Source of the DNA: Acidobacteriota bacterium | GTDB taxonomy: Bacteria > Acidobacteriota > Terriglobia > Terriglobales > Acidobacteriaceae | Direction: 5' to 3' | Length of the DNA stretch: 64,000 nucleotides | Assembly (NCBI GenBank): GCA_021793595.1 | Contig: JAJYSL010000003.1 | Coordinates: forward strand, 1-64,000 | In this document: positions 55,182 through 64,000 of the stretch, one piece after another | Layout of the letters: each line of letters begins with the position of its first letter | Numbering within the stretch: the stretch's first letter is position 1 | Notes under the pieces: generated by a model | What the model saw: the letters and a program-made list of their open reading frames with translations, nothing else | The model's database searches: none | Told to the model about the DNA's origin: nothing | Translations under genes and position numbers: made by a program

Positions 55182-56485
55182 AGCTGACGATTGAAAAAGT
55201 AATTTACGGCGGCCAGGGCCTGGCGCGAATTCCCGCGAAGGATGCGGCGCGCGGCGGACTCAGCGTTTTTGTGCCGTTCACACTGCCGGGAGAAATCGTG
55301 GAAGCGGAGATCACTCAGGAGCACCGAGGATATTCCGTAGCCGACGCGCGGCAGATTCAGGACGCATCGGAATTTCGCGTGACGGCCCCGTGCCCGTGGT
55401 TCGCGACGTGCGGTGGATGCCAACTGCAACATGGCGCGTATCCTTACCAGGTGGAACTGAAGCGGGAGATGCTGCGGGAGAGTCTCACGCGGGCCGGGGT
55501 GCGCGATCTACCTGAAATTTCGCTGCTGGTTGGCGAGCCATTGCGATACCGCAATCGAGTGCGACTCCAGGTGCAGACGCGGCCCGAATTTTCAATTGGC
55601 TATCGGCAGTCGAAATCGCATCGAATGACGGCGATTGAGGGTTGCCCCATCGCGGCTCCGCTGCTGGAGCAATGTATCGGTGTTGTCCGGACGCTTGGGG
55701 CGGGCGGAGTGGTTCCGGTGGACGCACACGAAATTGAAATGTTCACGAACCATGATCAGTCTGAACTTTTCATCACGATTTGGGCTCGGCCCCGCGCCAA
55801 CACACGCGAAGAGACCTATCAAGTGTTTTTCGAGAACCTGCAGCGTGAAATGCCACAGCTGGTGGGTGTGCAGATGCTCGCGACGGATCAAGGCGAAGCT
55901 CGTTTGTCTAGAGCCGCGCTGCAATGGGGGCGCCAGAACGTGAATTACCACGTGGCCGGTCGCGACTATACGGTAAGCGCAGGATCGTTTTTTCAAGTGA
56001 ATTCCACGCTGCTGGACAAGTTTCTCGCAGCGGTTACACAGGGCGAGACTGGTGGCCTTGCATGGGATCTCTATGCCGGGGTGGGCCTGTTTTCGGTTGC
56101 GTTGGCGGAGCTTTTTCAGAATGTGATCGCGGTGGAGTCGAGCGCAGCCGCTTGCAGGGACCTGCGACACAATTTGCGTGGCAGCCGGGCGGAGTATGTG
56201 CAGGCTTCGACGGCGAATTTTCTTCGCCAGGCAATCGCACGCAAACAGAATGCACCCGACCTTATTCTGCTCGATCCTCCGCGTGCCGGCGCGGGCGTCG
56301 AGGCTGCGAAAATGCTGGCAGACCTGGGACCGCGGCGGATCGTTTATGTCTCCTGCGATCCGGCGACCTTGGGCCGCGATCTGGCAGCATTGATACAATC
56401 CGGCTACCGCCTCATTCGCCTGCAACTGGTCGATATGTTTCCGCAAACGTATCACATGGAAACCATCGCGACGCTTCAGCGCTGA
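55178..56485 (+). CDS. 23S rRNA (uracil-5-)-methyltransferase RlmD/TrmA family
   Basis: A 435-residue class of SAM-dependent uracil-C5 RNA methyltransferase. An N-terminal TRAM domain (VIYGGQGLARIP, then VPFTLPGEIVEAEI) precedes iron-sulfur cysteines Cys72, Cys78 and Cys81 in APCPWFATCGGCQLQH. The methyltransferase core has SAGSFFQVN and LYAGVGLFSVALAELF, LILLDPPRAGAG, and the nucleophile Cys in VYVSCDPATLGRDL. The most likely target is U1939 of 23S rRNA (RlmD), but RlmC or TrmA specificity cannot be excluded. ATG 55178 overlaps the preceding stop. Confidence 0.92.
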   Translation: MKLTIEKVIYGGQGLARIPAKDAARGGLSVFVPFTLPGEIVEAEITQEHRGYSVADARQIQDASEFRVTAPCPWFATCGGCQLQHGAYPYQVELKREMLRESLTRAGVRDLPEISLLVGEPLRYRNRVRLQVQTRPEFSIGYRQSKSHRMTAIEGCPIAAPLLEQCIGVVRTLGAGGVVPVDAHEIEMFTNHDQSELFITIWARPRANTREETYQVFFENLQREMPQLVGVQMLATDQGEARLSRAALQWGRQNVNYHVAGRDYTVSAGSFFQVNSTLLDKFLAAVTQGETGGLAWDLYAGVGLFSVALAELFQNVIAVESSAAACRDLRHNLRGSRAEYVQASTANFLRQAIARKQNAPDLILLDPPRAGAGVEAAKMLADLGPRRIVYVSCDPATLGRDLAALIQSGYRLIRLQLVDMFPQTYHMETIATLQR

Positions 56486-56501
56486 GTTCGCGGGAATCAA
56501 C

Positions 56502-59237
56502 ATGGCTTCAGGCACAACCCTTCCGGAGACGACGCGGTCCGCACGAAGGTTGAGCGGGTACAAACCTGCGCCTCTGCGCGCCACGCGCTATCGACTTCGA
56601 CGAGAACGGTTGTCGTTCGGCAGCGCGCCCATGCTGCTGGCCTCCGCAGGATTCTCGCTCGGCATTATTGACGCGCGCTGGGTCTGGCATCCTCCCCTTC
56701 TAAGTTTGGTGGGCGCATTATTGGCCACGGGAGTGGCGTTGCTGGCGGGGCGGATCGCGGTGCGTACGCTGTGGCTGTCCTTGCTGCTGTTGTGGTTTTG
56801 CGCGGGGCAATTCTGCGCGTTGGTGGCTCCTCTACACCCAACCTCCCCTGTTCTTACTCGCCTGGCGGATGGTCTTGAGCGAAATGTGAGTGGAACCGTG
56901 ACTGCCATTCACTCGGCGCGATCTGAGACGCGACTCAGCCCTTTCGGAAGACCCGCAGAAACAGAACAGACACAGCAGATTGATCTATCGCTGGATCATG
57001 TCGAGGATTTTAACGCGGATCGCGCTTGGCAAGCAGCGGTCGCAGGCGGCCTGCGGCTGAACCTCTATGCCAAACCGGGAGAAAGCCTGCCGCAACTTCG
57101 CTGTGGCGAGCGGCTTAATGTAGAGCTGCGCTTTCATCGGCCCGAATATTTTCTTGATCCAGGTGCGTGGAACTATCCCGCCTATCTTGCTCAGCATGGC
57201 ATCGCGGTTCTGGGGAGTGCGGATGCCAAAGCCGTTCATGCGACGCCTATCTACGGCCGTCCTTCGTTGAGTTGCCTGGCGACAGCCGCGCAGACGTGGG
57301 CCGGAGGGCGGCTGGACCGGATTGCGATGATCAGCGCTTCCGACCGCTGGGTGCCGCGATGGATGCGCTTGTCGCCGCAAGACAGCAGCGTACTCAGTGC
57401 CATGCTGTTCGGTGATCGAACGCGTCTGCAGCACTCCGTGCGAAGCGCTTTCGAGCGCACGGGATCCTTCCACCTTTTGGTTGTTTCTGGCTTGCATATC
57501 ACCATTGTGATTGGGTTGATTTTCTGGCTGGCGCGCAAACTGCGGTTGGGCCAAGTACCCGCCACGCTGATGGCAATCTTACTGGCGTTGCCATACGCCT
57601 TTCTCACAGGCTTTGCCCCGCCGGTGCAGCGCGCGCTATGGCTAAGTGCGGTGTATCTATTCAGCCGCATCCTGTACCGCGAGCGCGCAGCGCTCAACGC
57701 CATCGGCATCGCTTCAATCGGGGTGCTGATGCACGATCCTTCGGCATTATTTGATGCCAGCTTTCAGATGACGTTTCTCGCGGTGCTGGTCATTGCGGGT
57801 GTGGCCATGCCGTTGATTGAGGCGACGCTGGCACCCTATCTGCGCGGTGTTCGCCTGCCGCGGCAAATACGGCTGGATCCGCTTCTGCCGCCCAAGGTGG
57901 CTCAAATGCGTGTGCTGTTGCGCATGTACGTCGAACGATTGCGGTACATTGTTGGACCTCTCTGGGGTTGGAGGCTGCCGTTCGGATTTGTTCGCTGGTG
58001 TCTGCGATTTACAGAGGCAATGATTGTCGCCCTTGTGGTGGAACTGGCAATGGTTTTGCCGATGGCCGTCTATTTCCACCGAATCACCCTGGTGGCGTTG
58101 CCGGCGAATCTTTTCGGGCTGCCATTGCTAGCGTTCATGCTGCCGCTGGCGTTGATGACATTCCTGCTGGGCTGTATCCATCCTGCACTTGCAGTGCCGA
58201 GCGCAGCCGTGACGGCGTTGTTGCTGCATGCCATCTCGTCGTTGATTCATTTATTCGGGAATTTCGCGGCATCTTCACTGCGAACTCCCGGTCCACCCAA
58301 GTGGTCACTTTTGTGCTTTGCCGCCGCATGGATTGGAGCCTTGTGGATGATCCGCCTATCCCGTAGATGGAAAGCGGTTGCGTTGGCGGCGATTTTCGTT
58401 GGCTCGCTGCTGGTGCTGTGGCCGGTTCCGGTCACGCGCCATCGTGGAGTGATGGAAGTGACGGCGATCGACGTGGGGCAGGGCGATTCTCTGCTGATTG
58501 TTACGCCGGATGGGCACACCTTGCTGGTGGATGCGGGAGGCCCGGTTGGCGGTCCGCGCACGGATGATCCTCAATTCGATATTGGGGAGGAGGTGGTATC
58601 GCAATATCTGTGGTCGCGTCATATTCGCAGGCTCGATGCGGTTGCACTGACCCATGCGCACAGCGATCACATGGGCGGCATGCCGGCCATCCTTCGGAAT
58701 TTTCATCCTAAATTCTTGTGGGTGGGAAACAATCCCCCGATCCTGGATTACGAATCACTGCTGGCGTTGGCCGCGCAAGAGAAAATTCCAGTCGAACGGA
58801 TGAGTGCGGGGGAGCGCTTTACTTTTGGCGGGGTTCATGTGCGCATTCTTGCGCCGGCGGCCAGCTATCATCCTGTAGCGCGCGCGACGAACGACGATTC
58901 CCTGGTGATGCGCATTCGATATGAGAACACGGCTGCGCTATTGGAAGGAGACGCGGAAGCGCCGGTCGAAGAACAGATGGTTGCAACCGAGCCGCTGGCG
59001 GCGGGGCTGCTGAAGGTGGGGCATCACGGCAGCAACACTTCGACGATCCCGTCATTTCTGGCGGCGGTTCATCCTCAGTTTGCTGTCATCTCCGTCGGAC
59101 GCCACAACCCGTTTGGCCATCCGCGCGTTTCGGTGCTGGACGAGTTGGGGGACGCGCATGTGCGCGTGTATCGAACAGACACGTTGGGGCTCAGCAGCTT
59201 TCTGTTGAATGGGACTTCCATCGAGCCGGTGCGATAG
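56502..59237 (+). CDS. comEC: ComEC/Rec2 family DNA internalization channel
   Basis: A 911-residue membrane protein that passes single-stranded DNA into the cytoplasm during natural transformation. It has N-terminal hydrophobic helices and a DUF4131-like loop. The Competence domain contains HSVRSAFERTGSFHLLVVSG, then LHITIVIGLIFWLARKL. The C-terminal metallo-beta-lactamase-like domain has AIDVGQGDSLLIVTPDGHTL, THAHSDHMGGMPAI and VGHHGSNTSTIPSF. Its presence suggests capacity for DNA uptake, although the other pilus genes are not in this window. It is convergent with the DUF3108 gene. Confidence 0.93.
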   Translation: MASGTTLPETTRSARRLSGYKPAPLRATRYRLRRERLSFGSAPMLLASAGFSLGIIDARWVWHPPLLSLVGALLATGVALLAGRIAVRTLWLSLLLLWFCAGQFCALVAPLHPTSPVLTRLADGLERNVSGTVTAIHSARSETRLSPFGRPAETEQTQQIDLSLDHVEDFNADRAWQAAVAGGLRLNLYAKPGESLPQLRCGERLNVELRFHRPEYFLDPGAWNYPAYLAQHGIAVLGSADAKAVHATPIYGRPSLSCLATAAQTWAGGRLDRIAMISASDRWVPRWMRLSPQDSSVLSAMLFGDRTRLQHSVRSAFERTGSFHLLVVSGLHITIVIGLIFWLARKLRLGQVPATLMAILLALPYAFLTGFAPPVQRALWLSAVYLFSRILYRERAALNAIGIASIGVLMHDPSALFDASFQMTFLAVLVIAGVAMPLIEATLAPYLRGVRLPRQIRLDPLLPPKVAQMRVLLRMYVERLRYIVGPLWGWRLPFGFVRWCLRFTEAMIVALVVELAMVLPMAVYFHRITLVALPANLFGLPLLAFMLPLALMTFLLGCIHPALAVPSAAVTALLLHAISSLIHLFGNFAASSLRTPGPPKWSLLCFAAAWIGALWMIRLSRRWKAVALAAIFVGSLLVLWPVPVTRHRGVMEVTAIDVGQGDSLLIVTPDGHTLLVDAGGPVGGPRTDDPQFDIGEEVVSQYLWSRHIRRLDAVALTHAHSDHMGGMPAILRNFHPKFLWVGNNPPILDYESLLALAAQEKIPVERMSAGERFTFGGVHVRILAPAASYHPVARATNDDSLVMRIRYENTAALLEGDAEAPVEEQMVATEPLAAGLLKVGHHGSNTSTIPSFLAAVHPQFAVISVGRHNPFGHPRVSVLDELGDAHVRVYRTDTLGLSSFLLNGTSIEPVR

Positions 59238-59284
59238 GCAAGTAGCCAGCGAGCGGTGTTTCCCTGGTCGGGGCTGCAGAGGTG

Positions 59285-60058
59285 CTAGGGATGATCGATG
59301 CGAGTGAGACGCATCGTGATGGTTCCCCAGAACAAGTGAGCGCGAACCTGCACGGGAAGATGGCGTGCGTCATCCGTGTACCAGATCCAGATATTGCCCC
59401 TGTTCTTCACCACGCCTGCAGCAGCGGTGGGCTGTACGCGAATCGCGGCAAAGGTTCCGGCGGGAGTGATGACGGATTCCTTGGCCTCCACTTTAACCGT
59501 GACGGGGACGACGTGGCCACCGTCAGCGAGAGGGAAGTGGAGATCATGACCGATCTGCAATGGCTGTGATCCAACATAAAAAATGGCGGAAAGGACGTCG
59601 GTCACGCAGCCTGGGATCGATGAGGTTTGTTGTTTAGATGTTCCGGAGACCAGATTCTTTTCGCTGATCTTTTGCAGGTGATGGGCGTAATCCAGTTGCA
59701 TCAGTCCACTGATCCGTCGACGCCCCTCCTGGATTTGCTTGCGGTATTCCAAGGAGCAACCGGATACACGATCGAAGACGCTGTCGTATCGATCGCTGAC
59801 TGGAAACAAAAGATTGACTGTCCCGATGGTGGCGGCTGTGGCCACCACATGCACATTGTTACCTTGCGCCTGAAGGTGAAATGTGGCCGTGCCAGCGGGA
59901 AACACGCGCCAGTCGACGGCATAGGTGAGGGATTCATTCACCGGAATTTGAAATTGAGAATTGGGAGCAGGAAGGCTGGGCGTTTGGGCGAGCGCGACAG
60001 GAGACAGGCCAGCGAGAAGCAGCGATCCGGCGACAAAGGCAGCTAAAAAATTTCGCAT
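59285..60058 (-). CDS. DUF3108 domain-containing secreted protein
   Basis: A 257-residue protein. A signal peptide (FLAAFVAGSLLLAGLSPVAL) is followed by a DUF3108-type beta-rich domain: PVNESLTYAVDWRVFPAGTA-like start (residues 38-60), VSDRYDSVFDRVSGCSLEYR, and QIGHDLHFPLADGGHVVPVT, ending LPVQVRAHLFWGTITMRL. Family members are periplasmic and of unknown function. It lies downstream of the isoprenylcysteine methyltransferase-like gene by about 65 bases on the same strand, the tail end of the lipid A group. Confidence 0.85.
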   Translation of the reverse strand: MRNFLAAFVAGSLLLAGLSPVALAQTPSLPAPNSQFQIPVNESLTYAVDWRVFPAGTATFHLQAQGNNVHVVATAATIGTVNLLFPVSDRYDSVFDRVSGCSLEYRKQIQEGRRRISGLMQLDYAHHLQKISEKNLVSGTSKQQTSSIPGCVTDVLSAIFYVGSQPLQIGHDLHFPLADGGHVVPVTVKVEAKESVITPAGTFAAIRVQPTAAAGVVKNRGNIWIWYTDDARHLPVQVRAHLFWGTITMRLTRIDHP

Positions 60059-60124
60059 ATTCCTTTTCTTGATTGCATTTGTCTTCGCCGAGGACAGAAA
60101 AAATGGAGTTTCCAGCTTTGGCCG

Positions 60125-60688
60125 TCAGTGCCAAAGAAATATGCGGGCTACCAGAACAAGATACATGGATACGGCGCCTAAAATCGAGTTGTATTCACGA
60201 TGTTTGCGATAGAGTTGAACAGAAAATTTTCCTTCTCCTTCTTGCAGCGGCCGGCCGAGGCGCGGAATCAGTCGCGGTACGCGGGCGGAATAGGCGTCGT
60301 AATCGGGGAACTGCTTGCGTAGAAATTCTTCTTCGTCCAGAATCACCGGCCAATAGATGATGAGGAAAAGCATTAGGAAAACCAGGGCAATCCACAGGCT
60401 ACGCGCCGCAACGGCAAATCCAAAGGCAATCAGAATCGAGCCAAAATATAGGGGATTGCGCGTGTAGCCGTAAGGACCGGTGGTCGTCAGCGCAACATTT
60501 TTTGTGACGTGGCCGGAGGCATAGCTGCGAAGCAGAATTCCGGGCACTACCAGGACGAGGCTCAGCAGCAAAGATCGCCATGTGGGATGCGCGAGCCAGA
60601 AATAGAATATGGCGGAAAGAAAACCGAGCGGAACGCGAATGCGCCGCGAAATTTTTTTCCATCGCTGGTTGAATGTGGTGGAGGTCAT
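60125..60688 (-). CDS. Isoprenylcysteine carboxylmethyltransferase-like membrane protein
   Basis: A 187-residue protein with four to five membrane helices (LGFLSAIFYFWLAHPTW, SLLLSLVLVVPGILLRSYAS, LWIALVFLMLFLIIYWPVIL). The ICMT signature is TTGPYGYTRNPLYFGSILIA, then DEEEFLRKQFPDYDAYSARV. Bacterial relatives are SAM-dependent membrane methyltransferases of largely unknown substrate. Its ATG overlaps the stop of the GT9 gene upstream (ATGA), so it is translated with the lipopolysaccharide genes and may act on a lipid. That is inference. Confidence 0.88.
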   Translation of the reverse strand: MTSTTFNQRWKKISRRIRVPLGFLSAIFYFWLAHPTWRSLLLSLVLVVPGILLRSYASGHVTKNVALTTTGPYGYTRNPLYFGSILIAFGFAVAARSLWIALVFLMLFLIIYWPVILDEEEFLRKQFPDYDAYSARVPRLIPRLGRPLQEGEGKFSVQLYRKHREYNSILGAVSMYLVLVARIFLWH

Positions 60689-61776
60689 TGCTGCGCCGCC
60701 TGTGACTGGAGGAGCTGTTGCGCCGCCTCCATCACATCCTCCACTGTAATTGTCAACAGGCCGGTTTCAGGCTCGCTCCTTCGGGTATGATCCCGTTTAC
60801 TGGCAGGATGCCGGAGTATGATCGCGCGGGTTCCATAGGGACCATTGCGTGCCGGGTTGGTGGGTCCATAAATGCCGACGACAGGAATGTTGAGAGCGGC
60901 GGCAAGATGCAGCGGGCCGGTATCTCCGCCGATGAACAGACTGGCGCGACGGGTGCATGCGATCAACTGGCCAATACTGCCCGTCATGGGAAAGACGCGC
61001 GCGTTCGGATCGGACGAGAAAGCATTCGCCAATTTTGACTCACCGGGCCCGATGTTGACAATGGTCGGCAAACCCACGGCGCGTAATTCGGCGGCAACGG
61101 CTGCATAGCGCTCGGCGGGCCAACATTTCGCTCCCCAGCCAGCACCGGGATTCATCAGGACGAATCGATCGATGCCGCGTTCCGACAGCCATGATTCGCA
61201 CCAGTGTTCGGCATCAGGATCGATGGGTAATTCCGGCGCTTGATAAGGTAGAGCCTGCCTGAAGACGGCATGCACGACTTCATTCGCTTGTTCCACAACA
61301 TGCATGCCGGTGGTCGCGATGCGTTCTCGGAATAGCCAACGCGCGAGTGGTTCCCGTGGATCGGCCTCTCCAATCATTCGCGGCGCCTTCGCCATTCTTC
61401 CGATCCATGCCGATCGGATCGCCCCCTGCAAGTCGATGCAGATGTCGTAGCGTTGGGCACGCAACGTGTCACGAAGTTGTCGAATTTCGCGAAGGGTGGA
61501 AATTGCAAGCGGCTTGCGGGCCCATTGCTTTGCGGGTACGGGATGCAATTGATCGACGAGAGGCATCTGCGGGCCACGTTCGCAGTGCTGCCCAGCGGAG
61601 CCGGCGCACAGAAGAGGCGCCCACTGCGGCTCGATGGCCCAGCCGATACGGCTGCCGGGATGATTTGTATCGAGCGCTGTCCGCAGGGCTGTCACTGCCG
61701 GCAAGGCGTGGAGAATATCGCCCATCGCGCCTAAACGAACGACAAGGATTCGGAGAGATTGAGATTGAATGGGCAA
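60685..61776 (-). CDS. Glycosyltransferase family 9 (heptosyltransferase-like)
   Basis: A 363-residue GT9 enzyme of the WaaC/WaaF type, adding heptose to the Kdo region of the lipopolysaccharide core. It begins ILVVRLGAMGDILHALPAV, with later DICIDLQGAIRSAWIG, then RFVLMNPGAGWGAKCWPAER, FIGGDTGPLHLAAALNIPVV and GIYGPTNPARNGPYG. The frame opens at 61887, but TTG 61776 lies just after the lpxK stop and immediately before the first strand. It sits between lpxK and the ICMT-like gene with near-contiguous junctions. Confidence 0.92.
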   Translation of the reverse strand: MPIQSQSLRILVVRLGAMGDILHALPAVTALRTALDTNHPGSRIGWAIEPQWAPLLCAGSAGQHCERGPQMPLVDQLHPVPAKQWARKPLAISTLREIRQLRDTLRAQRYDICIDLQGAIRSAWIGRMAKAPRMIGEADPREPLARWLFRERIATTGMHVVEQANEVVHAVFRQALPYQAPELPIDPDAEHWCESWLSERGIDRFVLMNPGAGWGAKCWPAERYAAVAAELRAVGLPTIVNIGPGESKLANAFSSDPNARVFPMTGSIGQLIACTRRASLFIGGDTGPLHLAAALNIPVVGIYGPTNPARNGPYGTRAIILRHPASKRDHTRRSEPETGLLTITVEDVMEAAQQLLQSQAAQQ

Positions 61777-61783
61777 CGATTCA

Positions 61784-62860
61784 TCATCGCACGTCGCGCG
61801 GGTGGAGTTGAAGACGTTCCTGCAGGAGTGATTCCAACCCGTCGACGCAATGCTTCTCCTGTTGCAGGCGAAGCTCCAGCCCTGCAATCAGAAGAGGGAC
61901 ATGTTTTTCCAATTCCGCCCGAAGCTCGGCGGGAAGCCGCATGCTATCTTTTTCTGTCGTAACAAGGCAATTCGCTCCCGAATTGCTCGCGGCTGCTCTC
62001 AGGCGGGCGATATCGCTGGGGGTGTAGACGTGGTGATCGCGAAACGCGAACGTATTCTGCAACGCGAGGCCGGCGTCCCTCAAACCATCGAAAAAACCTG
62101 CGGCATCGCCGATGGCGCAAAACGCCACTGCGCTCGGCATGGAGGCTGCATCGGCGGGAAGGGTGGTTCGACGCTCGACATTCCAAACGCGAGCGGGATT
62201 GGGGGTTTGGCCATCTTGGCCTATGAGTTGCAGCACGCGTTCGGATAGGTCGGCATCCTCTGCACGCAAAATGCAGATGTCCGCGCGGCGCAATCCGCTC
62301 AGCGGCTCTCGCAGTCGCCCGGCCGGAACCAAATGTCCTTGCAAATCGGCACGCTGCAGCAGAACAATATCGACAGTACGAGCGAGCTTGCGATGTTGAA
62401 ATCCATCATCGAGAATATGCAGCCGCTGCGCGGAAGGCGACGCAGGCTCGGCTTCGTTTTCGGCCAAATGGCCTGGGTCATAGCGGTTCGCTCCGACATA
62501 CACGGAGAGCCCATGGCGAGCCATCAGGAGTGGCTCGTCGCCAAACTCTTCCGGGGTGCCCGACGGATCGACACGCGCCACCTTCTTACTGCTGCGTCCG
62601 TAGCCACGGCTCAGGACATCGACGTTCCAACCGCGTTGCGAGAGCAGATCTGCAAGCAGCAACACTAAGGGAGTTTTTCCGCTGCCGCCGACGGAGAGAT
62701 TGCCGACGCTGATTACCGGCCAGGATAGTTTTTGTGATTGCAGCCAGCGGCGGTCGTAGGCGCAGTTTTTGAAACGCGCTCCAATTCCGTAGGGCACCGT
62801 GAACGGCCATAACAGAATGGATGCGACGCTGCGCTGAGGACTTTCCGTCTGATGGTTCAT
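61784..62860 (-). CDS. lpxK: Tetraacyldisaccharide 4'-kinase
   Basis: A 358-residue kinase that phosphorylates the 4' position of the lipid A disaccharide precursor. Landmarks are WPVISVGNLSVGGSGKTPLV (P-loop), VDVLSRGYGRSSK, GDEPLLMARH, LDDGFQHRKLARTVDIVLLQ, and LVTTEKDSMRL near the end. An N-terminal membrane-association helix is likely. ATG 62860 overlaps the waaA stop as ATGA; the frame is open further upstream to 62926 but lacks family similarity there. Confidence 0.95.
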   Translation of the reverse strand: MNHQTESPQRSVASILLWPFTVPYGIGARFKNCAYDRRWLQSQKLSWPVISVGNLSVGGSGKTPLVLLLADLLSQRGWNVDVLSRGYGRSSKKVARVDPSGTPEEFGDEPLLMARHGLSVYVGANRYDPGHLAENEAEPASPSAQRLHILDDGFQHRKLARTVDIVLLQRADLQGHLVPAGRLREPLSGLRRADICILRAEDADLSERVLQLIGQDGQTPNPARVWNVERRTTLPADAASMPSAVAFCAIGDAAGFFDGLRDAGLALQNTFAFRDHHVYTPSDIARLRAAASNSGANCLVTTEKDSMRLPAELRAELEKHVPLLIAGLELRLQQEKHCVDGLESLLQERLQLHPRDVR

Positions 62861-64000
62861 CGCTGGACAGCTTTTTTTGGCGCAGGTGAAGATTCGGCCA
62901 AAACTTTCCGAATGGCGGCGAGACATGTGTCAGAAGCGCCTGCCTGCTCCTCGAAGACGTGTCGAGCGCGGATGCCCATCGACTTTGCTTCCGGAGACGT
63001 GAGGAGTTCCTGTAGCGCAGGACACAAACGCTCCGGGGGGGTGACGCGGATAGCCTCCTGTTCCAGCAATGCTGCGACCATGCCGCGAAAGTTCTCAGTA
63101 TAAGGACCCATCACGATAGGGACTGCGAACTGGGCCGGTTCCAGCGGGTTATGTCCGCCGGCTGGGATCAGGCTTCCGCCAACGAAAGCGACCGAAGCTA
63201 GCGAATATACGGACGCCAACTCGCCTACCGTGTTGAGAAGAAATACGCTGCCGGCTGCGATCGGCTCGGGGTGCTGCATCCAGTCAGAACGGCGAATCAG
63301 TGGGAGCCCCGCGTCTGTGATGTACTTTCCGACGGAGCGAAAGCGCTCCGGGTGGCGAGGCGCAAGGATCATTGTGAGTTGAGGCATGTCGGGAAGCAAT
63401 TCGCGAAAGGCGTCAAGCAGCAGCTTTTCCTCACCATCAAGGGTGCTGCCGGCGACGATCACCTTGCCCGACTGCGGGAGATGCGTGTGCAATTCACGCG
63501 TGATCGGCAATTCAACCGCAGCGCGCACATCATATTTCAGATTGCTGGCGGAACGCACCTTGTCTGCGGGGACTCCAATGTCCACGAAACGCAGCCGATC
63601 TTGTTCGCTCTGTGCGAGGACAAGCGTCAACTTGCGCAGCAGCGGCGTCCAAAGAGGGCGCAGGGCGCGGTATCGAGGCAGCGATCGATTCGAAATGCGC
63701 CCATTGACCACAATAACGGGAATGTTGGCACGCTCTGCTTCGACCAGCATGCGCGGCCACAGTTCACTTTCCACCAGGACGAGGACGCGGGGTTTGAGTG
63801 CCTTAAGATAGCGACGAACGATCCATGCAAAATCGAGCGGGTAATAGAACACGCGTGTCGAGCGCGGTGCGGAATCATTCGTCTGCTCATGGCTGGTATC
63901 GAAGCGGTCCTGCGCCAGTTTCTGCCCGGTCCGTGTGGTTGTCGAAATGACCATGCGCAAATCCGGATCGAGGACCTGCATTCGTTCAATCAGGCGGCTG
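62857..64000 (-). CDS. waaA: 3-deoxy-D-manno-octulosonic acid (Kdo) transferase, C-terminal part (cut by window edge)
   Basis: About 380 codons are visible; the frame runs open to the window edge (SRLIERMQVLDPDLRMVIST). WaaA adds Kdo from CMP-Kdo to lipid A precursor at the inner membrane. Landmarks are TTRTGQKLAQDRF, VFYYPLDFAWIVRRYLKALK, ESELWPRMLVEAERANIPVI, IVAGSTLDGEEKLLLDAFRE, and SLIPAGGHNPLEPAQFAVPI. The first 40-60 residues, including the membrane anchor and catalytic Glu region, are probably outside. It begins the waaA-lpxK-GT9 set on this strand. Confidence 0.95.
   Translation of the reverse strand, partial: SRLIERMQVLDPDLRMVISTTTRTGQKLAQDRFDTSHEQTNDSAPRSTRVFYYPLDFAWIVRRYLKALKPRVLVLVESELWPRMLVEAERANIPVIVVNGRISNRSLPRYRALRPLWTPLLRKLTLVLAQSEQDRLRFVDIGVPADKVRSASNLKYDVRAAVELPITRELHTHLPQSGKVIVAGSTLDGEEKLLLDAFRELLPDMPQLTMILAPRHPERFRSVGKYITDAGLPLIRRSDWMQHPEPIAAGSVFLLNTVGELASVYSLASVAFVGGSLIPAGGHNPLEPAQFAVPIVMGPYTENFRGMVAALLEQEAIRVTPPERLCPALQELLTSPEAKSMGIRARHVFEEQAGASDTCLAAIRKVLAESSPAPKKAVQR

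Overview
The window looks like a chromosomal segment of a Gram-negative bacterium, most likely an Acidobacteriota (Terriglobia/Acidobacteriaceae-like). This is inferred from the GC-rich codon use, the lipid A/Kdo genes, a bactofilin, a CzcCBA-type efflux set, ECF sigma/anti-sigma genes, and several small conserved-looking orphan proteins. No rRNA operon, CRISPR array or intact prophage is visible. Two tRNA genes are present: Arg-CCG and Pro-CGG.

Layout. 1-4.1 kb: the 5' end of an aldo/keto reductase, tRNA-Arg, then a tight PHP domain / GT4 glycosyltransferase / secreted LolA-like set. 4.2-6.3 kb: an SDR and a SAM methyltransferase. 6.34-7.44 kb: a wrecked mobile element (IS110 transposase fragment joined to the C-terminus of a phage/plasmid P4-type primase-helicase) facing the 3' end of tRNA-Pro. 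7.7-12.0 kb: purL-purF-GNAT. 12.0-20 kb: pirin, bactofilin, RNase R, a small beta-barrel-like protein, a GlcG/HbpS-like protein, glutathione-independent formaldehyde dehydrogenase and a lactonase. 20-24.4 kb: HtrA protease, coaE, folD and three small orphans. 24.5-30 kb: a CzcC-CzcB-CzcA cation efflux set whose CzcA is split by a one-base frameshift. 30-34.3 kb: an MFS transporter, then a minus-strand ECF sigma / HEAT-repeat anti-sigma / double-PDZ group. 34.4-39.2 kb: RNase HI, a small protein, YqeY, a class V aminotransferase and SerA. 39.3-49 kb: FmdB zinc ribbon, a UvrC-like protein, an S9 peptidase, a GT-C-like membrane protein, rpe, a BamD-like protein and an esterase. 49-59.2 kb: a housekeeping run of valS, nadC, birA, coaX, an orphan, rlmD and comEC. 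59.3-64 kb, minus strand: waaA (cut by the window edge), lpxK, a GT9 heptosyltransferase, an isoprenylcysteine methyltransferase-like protein and a DUF3108 protein.

How the genes work together. purL-purF carry out two steps of purine synthesis. The class V aminotransferase with SerA probably makes serine. nadC, birA, coaX and coaE serve NAD, biotin and CoA metabolism. waaA-lpxK-GT9 build the lipid A-Kdo-heptose core. The ECF group probably monitors the envelope.

I found no complete, clearly novel multi-gene system. The features most worth a second look are the mobile-element wreck at tRNA-Pro, the CzcA pump with both a frameshift and an Asp-to-His change in its proton-relay motif, a UvrC-like protein with an apparently dead GIY-YIG site, an AT-rich block inside valS, and the orphan gene between coaX and rlmD.
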